Source: Bradyrhizobium sp. G127 (lineage in GTDB: Bacteria; Pseudomonadota; Alphaproteobacteria; Rhizobiales; Xanthobacteraceae). From it: DNA of 64,000 bases. Below are positions 8,469 to 17,430 of the stretch, one piece after another. Below the pieces are notes generated by a model. It had not been told where the DNA came from and searched no databases. It saw nothing but the letters and a program-made list of their open reading frames with translations. The first letter of the stretch is position 1. Each line of letters starts with the position of its first letter. A program made the translations under genes and the position numbers. The stretch lies in contig NZ_JAKFGN010000001.1 in assembly GCF_021502575.1 (NCBI RefSeq), positions 2,356,001 to 2,420,000 of the forward strand, read 5' to 3'.

Positions 8469-9911
8469 TTAGTCATCATCCGGTCTGAATCCGGCTTCCG
8501 CAGTGGTTTTTGCGGCAGCTGTGGCTTTGCGGCCCTTCGCGGCGATGTCCGCGACCAGCGAGGTGAGCGAACCGACGCTGGCGAGGGACAGCCCCGCATC
8601 GCTGCCAGCATCACCCCTTGCATTCTCGGGCAGCACCGCGCGGCCGAAGCCGAGCTTGGCCGCTTCCTTGAGCCGCGCCGAGGTCTGGGCCACCGGACGC
8701 ACCGCGCCCGACAGCGAGATTTCGCCGAAATAGACCGCATCGACCGGCAGCGGCGCATTGACCAGCGATGACACCAAGGCAGCGGCGGCGGCAAGATCGG
8801 CCGCCGGCTCGTTGATGCGCAATCCGCCGGCGACGTTGAAATAGACGTCGTAGCCCGACAGCTTGACCCCGCAATGCGCTTCCAGCACCGCCAGCACCAT
8901 CGACAGGCGGCTGGAATCCCAGCCCACCACGGCACGCCGCGGCGTGCCGAGCGTGGTCGGCGCGACCAGCGCCTGCAATTCCACCAGCACGGGCCGTGTG
9001 CCCTCGATGCCGGCGAAAACGGCGGTGCCGGGACTGCCGAGATCGCGCTCCGACAGGAACAGTTCGGACGGATTGGAGACCTCGCGCAGGCCGAGGCCGG
9101 TCATCTCGAACACGCCGATCTCGTCGGTGGGGCCGAAGCGGTTTTTCACCGCCCGCAGGATGCGGAACTGCTGCGAGCCTTCACCTTCGAACGAGAGCAC
9201 GGCATCGACCATGTGCTCGACCACGCGCGGGCCGGCGATCTGGCCGTCCTTGGTGACATGGCCGACAAGGATCAGCGCCGCACCGGATTTCTTGGCGAAG
9301 CGGATGAGCGCCTGCGCCGAGGCCCGAACCTGCGTCACCGTGCCGGGAGCCGATTCCACCGTGTCGGTCCACATGGTCTGGATCGAGTCGATGACCACGA
9401 GGCGAGGCGGCTGGCCTTCCGACAGCGTGGCGATGATGTCCTCGACCGAGGTCTCCGACGCAAGCTGCACAGCGGCATCGGCGAGGCCGAGACGTTCGGC
9501 GCGCAGCCGCACTTGGCCAACGGCTTCTTCGCCGGAAATATAGACCGCGCGATGACCGGCGCGGGCGAGCAGGCTGGTGGCCTGAGTGAGCAAGGTTGAT
9601 TTGCCGATGCCAGGATCGCCCGCCATCAGCAGCACCGAGCCGCGCACGAAGCCGCCTCCGGTCACCCGATCGAGTTCGGCCATGCCGGACGGCAGGCGCG
9701 GGGGCTCCGGGCTGGCACCGGTCAATGTCTGGAGCGCGAACAGGCGGCCCTTGCGCTTGGCGCGCAGGTTGGCGGGCACCGAGATAGCGCCGGTCGGGTC
9801 TTCTTCAGACAGCGTGTTCCACTCGCTGCAGGACTCGCACTTGCCCTGCCACTTGTTATAGGCCGCGCCGCAATTCTGGCAGACGAAGGAGAGAGCTGCG
9901 GGGCGGGCCAT
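8469..9911 (-). CDS. radA: DNA repair protein RadA
   Basis: 480 residues from the ATG at 9909-9911. It has the RadA order: a C4 zinc finger (C11, C14, C25, C28 in CQNCG...CESC), a RecA-like ATPase with Walker A GDPGIGKST, the diagnostic KNRFG motif (VKNRFGPTDEIG), and a Lon-protease-like C-terminal domain. It processes recombination intermediates through branch migration. A longer frame exists upstream, but the zinc finger belongs close to the N-terminus, which fixes this start. Confidence 0.95.
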   Translation of the reverse strand: MARPAALSFVCQNCGAAYNKWQGKCESCSEWNTLSEEDPTGAISVPANLRAKRKGRLFALQTLTGASPEPPRLPSGMAELDRVTGGGFVRGSVLLMAGDPGIGKSTLLTQATSLLARAGHRAVYISGEEAVGQVRLRAERLGLADAAVQLASETSVEDIIATLSEGQPPRLVVIDSIQTMWTDTVESAPGTVTQVRASAQALIRFAKKSGAALILVGHVTKDGQIAGPRVVEHMVDAVLSFEGEGSQQFRILRAVKNRFGPTDEIGVFEMTGLGLREVSNPSELFLSERDLGSPGTAVFAGIEGTRPVLVELQALVAPTTLGTPRRAVVGWDSSRLSMVLAVLEAHCGVKLSGYDVYFNVAGGLRINEPAADLAAAAALVSSLVNAPLPVDAVYFGEISLSGAVRPVAQTSARLKEAAKLGFGRAVLPENARGDAGSDAGLSLASVGSLTSLVADIAAKGRKATAAAKTTAEAGFRPDDD

Positions 9912-10039
9912 CAAGAAGGTCCTGAGAAAAAGTGGTCTGAGAATGTTCTTCTTTTGTTCGCTATCTTGCGCCAAAAGTCAATCCAGAATTCGCACGTCGC
10001 TTGTCATCGAAGCTTTTCGTCAGAAGCTCGCCTGCAAAC

Positions 10040-10798
10040 TCAGCGCCCCGCAATCACGAGCTCCGCCCGCACGCTGCGGACATCCACCTCGAACTCCATG
10101 CCGATGACCGGCGGCCACGCCGGATACCAGGCCAGGCCGATCTGACTGATGCTGGATTCGGCGAATACGGTGTCGAGCAGGGGGCGGACGTCATGGACGG
10201 TGTAGATTTGCGCTGCGGTCACGCGCGCCCAGTCGCAACCGAGTGCGGCGACACGCTCGCGCATCGCGTCCATCACAAAGCGTGCTTTGACCTCGAGCCC
10301 CTTCAATGACACGTCGCGACCGCCGACAATGCGCTCCGCAGGCGGCGCGCCATCGCGGATTTCCGGTTTTCCCGAGATCAGAAAATCGCCCGACGCGCCG
10401 GATTCCGGAACGGTGTAGGTGAAGGCGAAGAACATCGCCTCATTGGGGATTTCGGTGATCGGTGCGAGGTTGCTGCGCGCCAGCGGATTGATCTCGCCGG
10501 CCTTGCATCCCCAGTCATGCAGTGTCTTCAGATATTCGCCGTTGAATTTCTGGAACTGCTCACCGGTCATGGCGGCTGGCGAGCGCAACTCGCATGCAGC
10601 AAGGGCCGTCACCGGCCTGCCCTCATGCCCGAGATGCCGTTTGATGAAGGCAAAGCCGTCGGCCATCGGAATCGGATGAAGAAAGCGTACCCTGCGCAAC
10701 CCGAAGCCCGGCATCGCGGCAACGCCGGCGGAAAACGGTCCGCCGGGGGAGACGATGAATCTGTAATCGCCCGGTTTGAACTCCATCACGTCAGGCAT
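10040..10798 (-). CDS. CnbZ/RidA-like putative deaminase
   Basis: 252 residues. From memory the pattern (EFKPGDYRF at the start, ALAACELRSP, NPLARSNLAP, AFTYTVP) resembles the family named after 2-amino-5-chloromuconate deaminase CnbZ, whose C-terminal half looks like a RidA (YjgF) fold. A true aminomuconate role is unlikely to follow from this context: the gene sits between alr and radA, with no aromatic degradation genes nearby. It may be a general enamine/imine deaminase protecting PLP enzymes, which would fit a place next to alr (inference). It starts 19 bases after the alr stop. Confidence 0.55.
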   Translation of the reverse strand: MPDVMEFKPGDYRFIVSPGGPFSAGVAAMPGFGLRRVRFLHPIPMADGFAFIKRHLGHEGRPVTALAACELRSPAAMTGEQFQKFNGEYLKTLHDWGCKAGEINPLARSNLAPITEIPNEAMFFAFTYTVPESGASGDFLISGKPEIRDGAPPAERIVGGRDVSLKGLEVKARFVMDAMRERVAALGCDWARVTAAQIYTVHDVRPLLDTVFAESSISQIGLAWYPAWPPVIGMEFEVDVRSVRAELVIAGR

Positions 10799-10816
10799 TG
10801 CCGATCCTTTCGTGGT

Positions 10817-11986
10817 TCAGTCGCCGCCCTTGTAGACGCGCGCATAGCGCTTGCCGAGGCTGGTCAGCACCTCATAGCCGATGGTGCCGAAATGATGCGC
10901 GAGCTCGTCCACCGTGATGCCTTCGCCGATCAGCGTCACCATGCCGCCGCGCCGGATCGCACCGGGCGGAACGTCGGTGACATCGATCGCCATCAGGTCC
11001 ATCGAGATGCGTCCAGCAATCGGGCAGCGCTGCCCTGCCACCATCACCTCGGCGCTGCGCACATTGTCGATGCCGCCCGCCGCGCGAAAGTATCCATCGG
11101 CGTAACCGGCGGTAACGATGGCAAGCCGCGTCGGATGCCGCGCGGTCCATGTGGCTCCGTAGCCGACCGTTTCGCCTTTCTCGATGGCGCGCGTTTGCGC
11201 CACGCGCACCCTGAGATCGACCACCGGCAGCATCGGTGTGTCGGCTTCCGGCGTCGGGTTGACGCCGTAGAGCGCAGCACCCGGCCGCACCAGATCGAAA
11301 TGGAATTGCGATCCAAGAAAGATGCCGGACGAATTGGCCAATGAGGCGGGGACGCCGGAAAACAGCGATGCGATTTCGCGGAAGGCCGCGACCTGGCGCC
11401 CGTTAATCGGGTCGCCGAGCACTTCGGCGCTGACGAGATGACTCATCACCAGCGAGAAGCCGTGATTGCCGTTCTTGATGCGCGGCTCCAGCGCCTGCGC
11501 ATCCGCGATGCGGAAGCCGAGGCGGTTCATGCCGGTGTCGATATGAATCGCAGCAGGGCCTTCCCAGCCGCTGGTGGTGCGGAACGCATCCCATTCGGCG
11601 AGTTCGGTGGCATCGCCGATCACTGGGCGGCAATCGAACTTCGCATAAAGATCGCCCGAGCCCGGAAAGAATCCGTCGAGTACATAGATAGCCGATGTCG
11701 GCGTGACCTCGCGCACCGCGCGCGCCTCGTCGAGCGTCGCGACGAAGAATGTCCTGCATCCGGCTTTGGCCAGCGCGCGGCTGACCTGCGTGATCCCGCA
11801 ACCATAGGCATCCGCCTTCACCACGGCGGCGCAGTCGGCAGGGATGGCCTGGCTGTTGAGCTTGCGCCAGTTGGCGACGATGGCGTCGAGATCGATCGTC
11901 AGCACGCCGGTCACGCCTGCAGGTGCTGTAGCGGCGGGCTTGTTTGCAGCGGCGTCGATGGATTTGGTGTCGGAAACGAGAGTCAT
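10817..11986 (-). CDS. alr: Alanine racemase
   Basis: 389 residues from the ATG at 11984-11986. It makes D-alanine for peptidoglycan. The PLP lysine lies in AVVKADAYGCG (K57), in the usual first-strand position of the TIM barrel, and the region LRPGAALYGVNP matches the conserved C-terminal part of the barrel. The first 28 residues (Ala/Thr-rich) are an extension beyond the normal start of the fold (VLTIDLDAIVANW). It is downstream of dnaB on the same strand with about 95 bases between. Confidence 0.93.
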   Translation of the reverse strand: MTLVSDTKSIDAAANKPAATAPAGVTGVLTIDLDAIVANWRKLNSQAIPADCAAVVKADAYGCGITQVSRALAKAGCRTFFVATLDEARAVREVTPTSAIYVLDGFFPGSGDLYAKFDCRPVIGDATELAEWDAFRTTSGWEGPAAIHIDTGMNRLGFRIADAQALEPRIKNGNHGFSLVMSHLVSAEVLGDPINGRQVAAFREIASLFSGVPASLANSSGIFLGSQFHFDLVRPGAALYGVNPTPEADTPMLPVVDLRVRVAQTRAIEKGETVGYGATWTARHPTRLAIVTAGYADGYFRAAGGIDNVRSAEVMVAGQRCPIAGRISMDLMAIDVTDVPPGAIRRGGMVTLIGEGITVDELAHHFGTIGYEVLTSLGKRYARVYKGGD

Positions 11987-12081
11987 TGGCCCAACAAAAT
12001 ACGAAGCGTGTGATTCAGCAAAGCTGAACCAGACTCTAGCACACTCTTTACGGAGCAATTGTGGACTAAAGTTAGAATCGC

Positions 12082-13581
12082 CTAGCCAAACCGTTCGGGC
12101 AACTGGCCGTCATGGGAGAGGTCGCCGAACCGCGTGACGTTGGCGTCGAATTGCAGATTGATCGTGCCGGTGGGGCCGTGACGCTGTTTGCCGATAATCA
12201 CTTCGGCCTTGCCGTGGACCAGCGACATGTCGAACTGCCACTTCTCGTGCTCGGGCGTGCCGATGCGCGGCTCCTTGCTCTGCAGGTAGTATTCCTCGCG
12301 ATACACGAACAGCACCACGTCGGCGTCCTGCTCGATCGATCCCGATTCACGCAGGTCCGACAGTTGCGGACGCTTGTCGTCGCGGCTTTCGACCTGACGC
12401 GACAACTGCGACAGCGCGATGATGGGAACGTTCAATTCCTTCGCCAGCGCTTTCAGGCCGGTGGTGATTTCGGTGATTTCCTGCACGCGGTTGTCGGAAC
12501 GGCGGCCCGATCCCGACAGCAGCTGGATGTAGTCGATGATGAGCAGGTCGAGACCCTTTTGCCGCTTCAGCCGCCGCGCGCGCGCGGTCAGTTGCGAGAT
12601 CGACAGGCCGCCGCCGTCGTCGACATAGAACGGCAGGTTCTGCATCTCGATCGAGTGGTCGCGGATCTTGTCGAAATCCTGCTCGCTGATGCCGCCGCGG
12701 CGGATCGAACTCGATGAGATTCCAGTGCGCTCGGACAGAATACGCGTGGCGAGCTGCTCCGCCGACATTTCGAGCGAGAAGAAGCCCACGATGCCGCCGT
12801 TGACCGATTTCATCTGGCCGTCGGCTTGCAATTCGCCGCGCCAGGACCGCGCGACGTTGTAAGCGATGTTGGTCGCCAGCGCCGTTTTGCCCATGGCAGG
12901 GCGTCCGGCGAGGATGATGAGGTCGGACGATTGCAAGCCACCCATCTTGATGTCCATGTCGCGCAGGCCCGAGGCCAGTCCCGACAAATTGCCATCGCGG
13001 CTGTAAGCCGCCGCGGCCATGTCGACCGCGATGGTCAGCGCCTGCGAGAATTTCTGGAAGCCGCCGTCATAGCGGCCGGACTCGGCCAGGTCGTAGAGCT
13101 TCTTTTCCGCGTCCTCGATCTGCGCGCGCGGCGCGAAATCCACCGGCGCGTCGAAGGCGACGTTGACCATGTCTTCGCCGAGGCGAATGAGATCGCGCCG
13201 GATCGAAAGATCGTAGATCGTCCGTCCATAGTCCTGCGCATTGATGATGGTGGTCGCTTCGGCAGCGAGACGCGCGAGATATTGCGCCACCGTCATGCCG
13301 CCCAGGTCGGTGTCAGCCGGAAGAAAGGTCTTCAACGTCACCGGGGTCGCGACCTTGCCGGCGCGGATGATGCTTGCCGCGGTCTCGAAGATCAGCTGAT
13401 GGATCGGCTCGAAGAAATGCTTCGGCTCGAGGAAATCCGAGACGCGATAAAAGGCGTCGTTGTTGACCAGAATGGCGCCGAGAAGTCCCTGTTCGGCCTC
13501 GATATTGTGAGGCGCAGTCCGGTAGGCCGGCGTGCCGGCTTCCGGCGCGAGCTTGATAATGTTCGAATCAGTAATGGCCAT
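12082..13581 (-). CDS. dnaB: Replicative DNA helicase
   Basis: 499 residues from the ATG at 13579-13581. The N-terminal DnaB domain begins at APHNIEAEQGLLGAIL. The RecA-like helicase domain carries Walker A GRPAMGKTAL, Walker B LLIIDYIQLL and the arginine-rich end. It unwinds DNA at the fork as a hexamer. The order rplI-dnaB seen in many bacteria is not kept: dnaB heads a minus-strand run dnaB, alr, CnbZ-like, radA, cvpA, purF. A DnaA-box-like nonamer lies in its upstream region. Confidence 0.96.
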   Translation of the reverse strand: MAITDSNIIKLAPEAGTPAYRTAPHNIEAEQGLLGAILVNNDAFYRVSDFLEPKHFFEPIHQLIFETAASIIRAGKVATPVTLKTFLPADTDLGGMTVAQYLARLAAEATTIINAQDYGRTIYDLSIRRDLIRLGEDMVNVAFDAPVDFAPRAQIEDAEKKLYDLAESGRYDGGFQKFSQALTIAVDMAAAAYSRDGNLSGLASGLRDMDIKMGGLQSSDLIILAGRPAMGKTALATNIAYNVARSWRGELQADGQMKSVNGGIVGFFSLEMSAEQLATRILSERTGISSSSIRRGGISEQDFDKIRDHSIEMQNLPFYVDDGGGLSISQLTARARRLKRQKGLDLLIIDYIQLLSGSGRRSDNRVQEITEITTGLKALAKELNVPIIALSQLSRQVESRDDKRPQLSDLRESGSIEQDADVVLFVYREEYYLQSKEPRIGTPEHEKWQFDMSLVHGKAEVIIGKQRHGPTGTINLQFDANVTRFGDLSHDGQLPERFG

Positions 13582-13665
13582 AGCGACGGAGTATGCTTCC
13601 AATTCGGCGAATGCGGGGCGCGTATCTGGCACCGCCACAGGGCCGCGCGAAAGCACGTTGTCAGC

Positions 13666-13674
13666 TTATACACA
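13666..13674 (+). promoter_or_regulatory. DnaA-box-like nonamer upstream of dnaB
   Basis: TTATACACA matches the DnaA box consensus TTATNCACA exactly and lies 85 bases upstream of the dnaB start, next to an imperfect stem-loop (13674-13702). A match of this length is expected about twice by chance in a window of this size, so the assignment rests only on its position. Confidence 0.3.
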
Positions 13675-13732
13675 CGCCGCCCACAGATGTGTGGACGCGG
13701 CGGTATGCAAAGGCGATGGAGCTTGACCGTGA

Positions 13733-14992
13733 CTATTCGCCCGCCAGCCGCAGCAAGGGGCGTTTCGCCGCCTCAACCCCGCGCAACCGCTGTTCTTCCA
13801 GGGCGATGTAATCGCGCGTGAGCGGAACCGCGTCCTGCTTTTTGGTGAGCTGGATCTGGAACACCATGACGTTCTGCTTGCGGAACGACATTTCAGACGA
13901 CGCTAGATAAAATTCCCACATCCGGACAAAGCGCTCGTCGTAGAGTTTGGCTGCCTCCTCGCGCCGGGCAAGGAAGCGTTCGCGCCAGGCCTTTAGTGTT
14001 TCGGCGTAATGCAGCCGCAGAATCTCGATGTCGGCCACAAGGAGGCCCGCGCGCTCGATCGCGGGCAGGACTTCCGACAGCGCGGGAATATAGCCGCCTG
14101 GGAAAATATACTTCGCGATCCACGGGTTGGTGATGCCAGGTCCTTCCGGGCGGCCGATGGAATGCAGCATCATCACGCCGTCGCTGGTGAGCAGTTCCGC
14201 GCAGCGTTTGAAGTAGGTGTCGTAGTAGTCGACGCCGACATGCTCGAACATGCCGACCGAGACGATGCGGTCGAACGGGCCGGGCGTCGCGCGATAGTCC
14301 TGCAAACGGAATTCAGCGCGGTCGGTCAGGTTCAATTCGTCGGCGCGGGCATTGGCGACGCCAAGCTGTTCCTCGGACAGGGTCACGCCGGTGACCTTTG
14401 CGCCGGTCATCTCTGCGAGATAGAGGCCGAGGCCGCCCCAGCCTGAGCCGATATCCAGCACGCGCTGATCCGGCTTGACCAGCAGCTTGGCGGCGAGGTG
14501 GCGTTTCTTGGCAAGCTGAGCGTCGTCGAGCGTGGAATCGGGCGTTTCGAAATAGGCGCAGCTATATTGCATGTCGGCGTCGAGGAAGAGGCGATAGAGC
14601 CGTCCGTCGAGGTCGTAATGGCTGGCGACGTTGCGCTTGGAGCGGGCCGGGGGATTGAATTGCTGCCAGTGGCGGATCAGGTAGCGCAGCCACCACCGGA
14701 CCTTGGACCAGCGCGGCACCATATCCGGCTGGCCGAGCGCGACATCAAGCAGATCGGCGATGGAGCCCTTTTCCATCACGAAATCGCCGTCGGTATAGAT
14801 TTCCCCGAGCGCCAGTTCCGGGTCGAGCAGAAGGTGCCGTTCGGCCTCGGCGGTCAGGAATTTGACCGAAACGGGCTGGCCCGTTCCGTCGCCGCAGGTG
14901 AAGGTGCTTCCCGACGACGTCGTAAAAGTTATCGTGCCGCGCCGGATGAACTGGCTCAGGCAAAATCGCAGCAGACGATCCATCGAACGCAT
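13733..14992 (-). CDS. Cyclopropane-fatty-acyl-phospholipid synthase family protein
   Basis: 419 residues from the ATG at 14990-14992 (another in-frame ATG is at 14983). The CFA synthase family adds a methylene group from SAM across cis double bonds of membrane lipids. Visible: an N-terminal SCP-like segment, the signature NVASHYDLDGRLYRLFLD, SAM motif VLDIGSGWGGLGLYLAE, and the conserved SVGMFEHVG and YIFPGGYIP regions. Length fits. Whether it is a true cyclopropane synthase or one of its paralogues, common in this family, cannot be decided here. Divergent from the cytochrome-like gene. Confidence 0.85.
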   Translation of the reverse strand: MRSMDRLLRFCLSQFIRRGTITFTTSSGSTFTCGDGTGQPVSVKFLTAEAERHLLLDPELALGEIYTDGDFVMEKGSIADLLDVALGQPDMVPRWSKVRWWLRYLIRHWQQFNPPARSKRNVASHYDLDGRLYRLFLDADMQYSCAYFETPDSTLDDAQLAKKRHLAAKLLVKPDQRVLDIGSGWGGLGLYLAEMTGAKVTGVTLSEEQLGVANARADELNLTDRAEFRLQDYRATPGPFDRIVSVGMFEHVGVDYYDTYFKRCAELLTSDGVMMLHSIGRPEGPGITNPWIAKYIFPGGYIPALSEVLPAIERAGLLVADIEILRLHYAETLKAWRERFLARREEAAKLYDERFVRMWEFYLASSEMSFRKQNVMVFQIQLTKKQDAVPLTRDYIALEEQRLRGVEAAKRPLLRLAGE

Positions 14993-15282
14993 GTCCAACG
15001 ATCCATGTGGTCCCTAGCATTCTGAATGTTGGGCATTTTCGGTTCCGGTTTCAATCGCAATTTGCCGTATACGCCGCCCGCGTAAACCTGATCTGCGTTT
15101 TCGCCCGGTGAGCTTCGGGCGGAGGCCTGAAAAGTGAGCATCCTGCTCTCGCGACAGGCTCACGAACATGCCAAAATCTCGGTGCTTCCATTCGCGTCAT
15201 AATCCGCTAAAGGTGACCGCGAGGCCGAGGGCAGGGCGGCGTGAGTCCCGCCCTTGACCGGCTAGATATCTGGAGACCTTGG
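14993..15282. other. Intergenic region between divergent genes
   Basis: About 290 bases between the CFA-family gene and the haem protein. It contains one 6-bp hairpin (CGCCCG 15102-15107 with CGGGCG 15116-15121). I see no convincing reading frame, RNA gene or promoter consensus. Confidence 0.5.
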
Positions 15283-16158
15283 ATGTTGAGCCGAGCGCTC
15301 ATTTTGGCGGCGGTGGCTTTTGCTTTGGGCTGGTTCGGGGTGGTCCCGGCAGACGCGCAGAATCTTGAAGCCGGCAAGCCTCCCTCCCAGATTTTCTCCA
15401 GCACCTGCTCGCTGTGCCACAAGAGCGCGCGCGGGTTGCTGAAAAGCGTGTCGCCGGGGTCGCTGCCTGGCTTCCTGCGCCAGCACTACACCACCAGCAC
15501 CGACATGGCTGCCGCTATGAGCGCTTATGTGCTCTCCAGCGGTGCCGCCAATGCGCCGGTCGCCGGGGGAAATCTGACCAGGCAGGGTCAAGAGGCGAAA
15601 AGCGGGGGCGCGCCATCGGAGCCAGCGGCGGAGCGTGGCCGCAGGCCATCGCGTGAAGTTGCCCGGCCCGACGCGGACGGAATACAGGGCGGCACGCCGC
15701 CCGGTGCGGGTGCGCCTGACGGCGCATTGGCTGCCCGTCAGAAGGCGGCCGCCGAGCGCAGGGCGGCCCGGCTTGCCGCCAAGGGTAAGGCAGGGCTGCC
15801 GCCGAAGGACGAGGCCCGGCACGAGACACCAAAGGACGCGGCCGCTACGACCGAGGCGTCCAAATCCGATTCACCGAAGGCCGATTCGCCAAAGACCGAG
15901 ACCGCCCGAACCGAATCCCCGAAGGCCGACGGCACGCGCCCGGATCCGGTGCCCGCCGTTACGCCGGCACCAAAGGAAGGGGAGAGCCGGCCCAAGGAAG
16001 CCGAGAAGCCGGCTGATGTCGCGGTCGCGTTGCCGAAGGCAGAGATTCCCTCTGGCCCGCTGACCATCGACATGGGACCTCCGCCGGCACCGAAGGCTGC
16101 CTTCGCTGGACCTCCCCCGACGCCGGCCGGAAAGCCGGAACCGCCCATCTCTCACTGA
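15283..16158 (+). CDS. Secreted mono-haem c-type protein with long disordered tail
   Basis: 291 residues from ATG 15283, which has a GGAG site 7 bases upstream. A signal peptide (about 1-26, ending PADAQ) exports it. A single haem-binding motif C-S-L-C-H lies at 42-46. Two Met residues near 75-79 (TDMAAAM) could supply the distal ligand. The haem domain is tiny, about 60 residues. From residue 100 onward the chain is low complexity, rich in K, P, A, E and S, with repeated SPKAD/SPKTE units, and should be disordered. The tail might tether the protein to the cell wall or a partner (inference). No cytochrome oxidase genes are nearby. Confidence 0.75.
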   Translation: MLSRALILAAVAFALGWFGVVPADAQNLEAGKPPSQIFSSTCSLCHKSARGLLKSVSPGSLPGFLRQHYTTSTDMAAAMSAYVLSSGAANAPVAGGNLTRQGQEAKSGGAPSEPAAERGRRPSREVARPDADGIQGGTPPGAGAPDGALAARQKAAAERRAARLAAKGKAGLPPKDEARHETPKDAAATTEASKSDSPKADSPKTETARTESPKADGTRPDPVPAVTPAPKEGESRPKEAEKPADVAVALPKAEIPSGPLTIDMGPPPAPKAAFAGPPPTPAGKPEPPISH

Positions 16159-16206
16159 GGCCCTCGCGACGGGGCGGTCATTCTCCGCCGCCAAAGACTG
16201 TCTTGA

Positions 16207-16223
16207 CTAGAGTATTACTCTAG
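16207..16223. promoter_or_regulatory. Palindromic operator and promoter of the TetR gene
   Basis: CTAGAGT-ATT-ACTCTAG is a perfect palindrome with a 3-base centre. It overlaps a possible promoter, TTGACT (16203-16208) and AATGAT (16227-16232) with an 18-base spacer. The TetR-family gene starts at 16255. The geometry is that of an autoregulatory TetR operator placed between -35 and -10. Confidence 0.7.
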
Positions 16224-16254
16224 AGCAATGATCTAGACATCGGGGGATGTGGCG

Positions 16255-16839
16255 ATGGCGGACGTGCGGACTGGTTTGCTGACGGCGGCGCTGGAAGTGT
16301 TCGACCGGGACGGCTTCGAGAAAGCCACGGTCGCCACGATCCGCGAACGGGCGGGCGCGTCCAACGGCAGCTTCTTCCACTTCTTCAACTCCAAGCGCGA
16401 ACTCGCAGGCACGCTGTTTCTCCACGTGCTGCGGCGCTACCACCTCGCGATGCTCGCCGCGATCGATACGCCGCTGGATGCAGACGAGGGCATCGCGCGA
16501 TTGATCCGCACGCATCTGGAATGGGTGGTCAACAACCGGAGCGAGGCGAATTTTCTGTTTGAGATATCCCGCAGCGAGTGGGCTCAGGATGTGCGTGATG
16601 CGCGACATGCCCAGAACTCCACGCTGATGGAGGGCATCGAAGCCTGGCGGGCCCCGTTGGTCGCCAGCGGTGAGTTGCGTCCGATGACGGCCGCTATGTT
16701 TTCCAGCCAGATCATCGGACCCGCACAGTTCTTTTGCCGCGCGTGGCTGTCGGGCCGTGACCCGATTGATCCGCGAGAGCAGGCGGATGTGCTGATCGCA
16801 TGCGCCGTTCGCGCATTGACGACAAGCGGAGGCCGCTAA
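16255..16839 (+). CDS. TetR/AcrR-family transcriptional regulator
   Basis: 194 residues from ATG 16255, with a GGGGGA site about 9 bases upstream (an in-frame GTG is 6 bases earlier). The N-terminal TetR helix-turn-helix is plain: LLTAALEVFDRDGFEKATVATI, then the recognition helix in GASNGSFFHFFNSKRELA. The C-terminal ligand domain has W/F-rich helices. A palindromic operator lies just upstream. It overlaps the next gene, a hotdog thioesterase, by one base (TAATG), so the two form an operon, and its ligand may be an acyl-CoA or acyl compound (inference). Confidence 0.88.
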   Translation: MADVRTGLLTAALEVFDRDGFEKATVATIRERAGASNGSFFHFFNSKRELAGTLFLHVLRRYHLAMLAAIDTPLDADEGIARLIRTHLEWVVNNRSEANFLFEISRSEWAQDVRDARHAQNSTLMEGIEAWRAPLVASGELRPMTAAMFSSQIIGPAQFFCRAWLSGRDPIDPREQADVLIACAVRALTTSGGR

Positions 16840-17303
16840 TGCTTCAAGAGATCGATGCAGAATTCGCCTCGATTGCAGCCCATATTCGCAGCAATGTCAT
16901 GCGTCAGGGGTTCATGGTTCATGTTGGCGCAGAAGTGACAGATCTAACGCGCGGCGGTTGTGTGCTGTCGGTCGATCGTCGTTCGGAACTGTTGCAGCAG
17001 AACGGCTTCTTTCACGGTGGTGTCACCGCGTTCCTGATCGACAACGCGACGACGATTGCTGCTGCGACAGTAAAGGGGCAGGCGGTGCTGACCGCTGAAT
17101 ACAAGCTCAACCTGCTCGCGCCAGCGACTGGCGACCGGCTGATCTGCCGTGCGCGTGTTGTGAAACCGGGCCGGCAATTGTCGGTGGTGACGGCTGACGT
17201 ATTCTGCGTGATCGACGGCGTAGAGAAACATACCGCTACCGCGCTGGCGTCGATTGCGATGATCGATCAGGCTATCGCGCCGAGAGTCACCAACGCGGCC
17301 TGA
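16839..17303 (+). CDS. PaaI-type hotdog thioesterase
   Basis: 154 residues. The start codon overlaps the TetR stop (TAATG), so it is translationally coupled. The hotdog fold signature is NGFFHGGVTAFLIDNATTIAA, with the catalytic region of PaaI/4HBT thioesterases (HGG followed by D). The middle VLTAEYKLNLLAPATGDRL fits the second half of the fold. It probably hydrolyses a CoA or related acyl thioester; substrate unknown. The bidirectional terminator at 17368 ends the operon. Confidence 0.85.
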   Translation: MLQEIDAEFASIAAHIRSNVMRQGFMVHVGAEVTDLTRGGCVLSVDRRSELLQQNGFFHGGVTAFLIDNATTIAAATVKGQAVLTAEYKLNLLAPATGDRLICRARVVKPGRQLSVVTADVFCVIDGVEKHTATALASIAMIDQAIAPRVTNAA

Positions 17304-17367
17304 AAGCCCAGACGCCAGGGCTGTCGCCACGGCAACAGCTAAGGCCGGCATGCGCCAGACAAACAAA

Positions 17368-17400
17368 AGCCCGGTCTCATTGAGACCGGGCTTGCTTTTA
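17368..17400. terminator. Bidirectional terminator (thioesterase operon / rplI operon)
   Basis: AGCCCGGTCT (17368-17377) pairs with AGACCGGGCT (17383-17392) over a 5-base loop. T-rich tails follow on both readings: TGCTTTTA on plus, TTTTGTTTG on minus. It lies between the convergent ends of the thioesterase and rplI genes. Confidence 0.85.
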
Positions 17401-17430
17401 TTCGAAGTCTGATCGGCTGGCGCCGAACTC

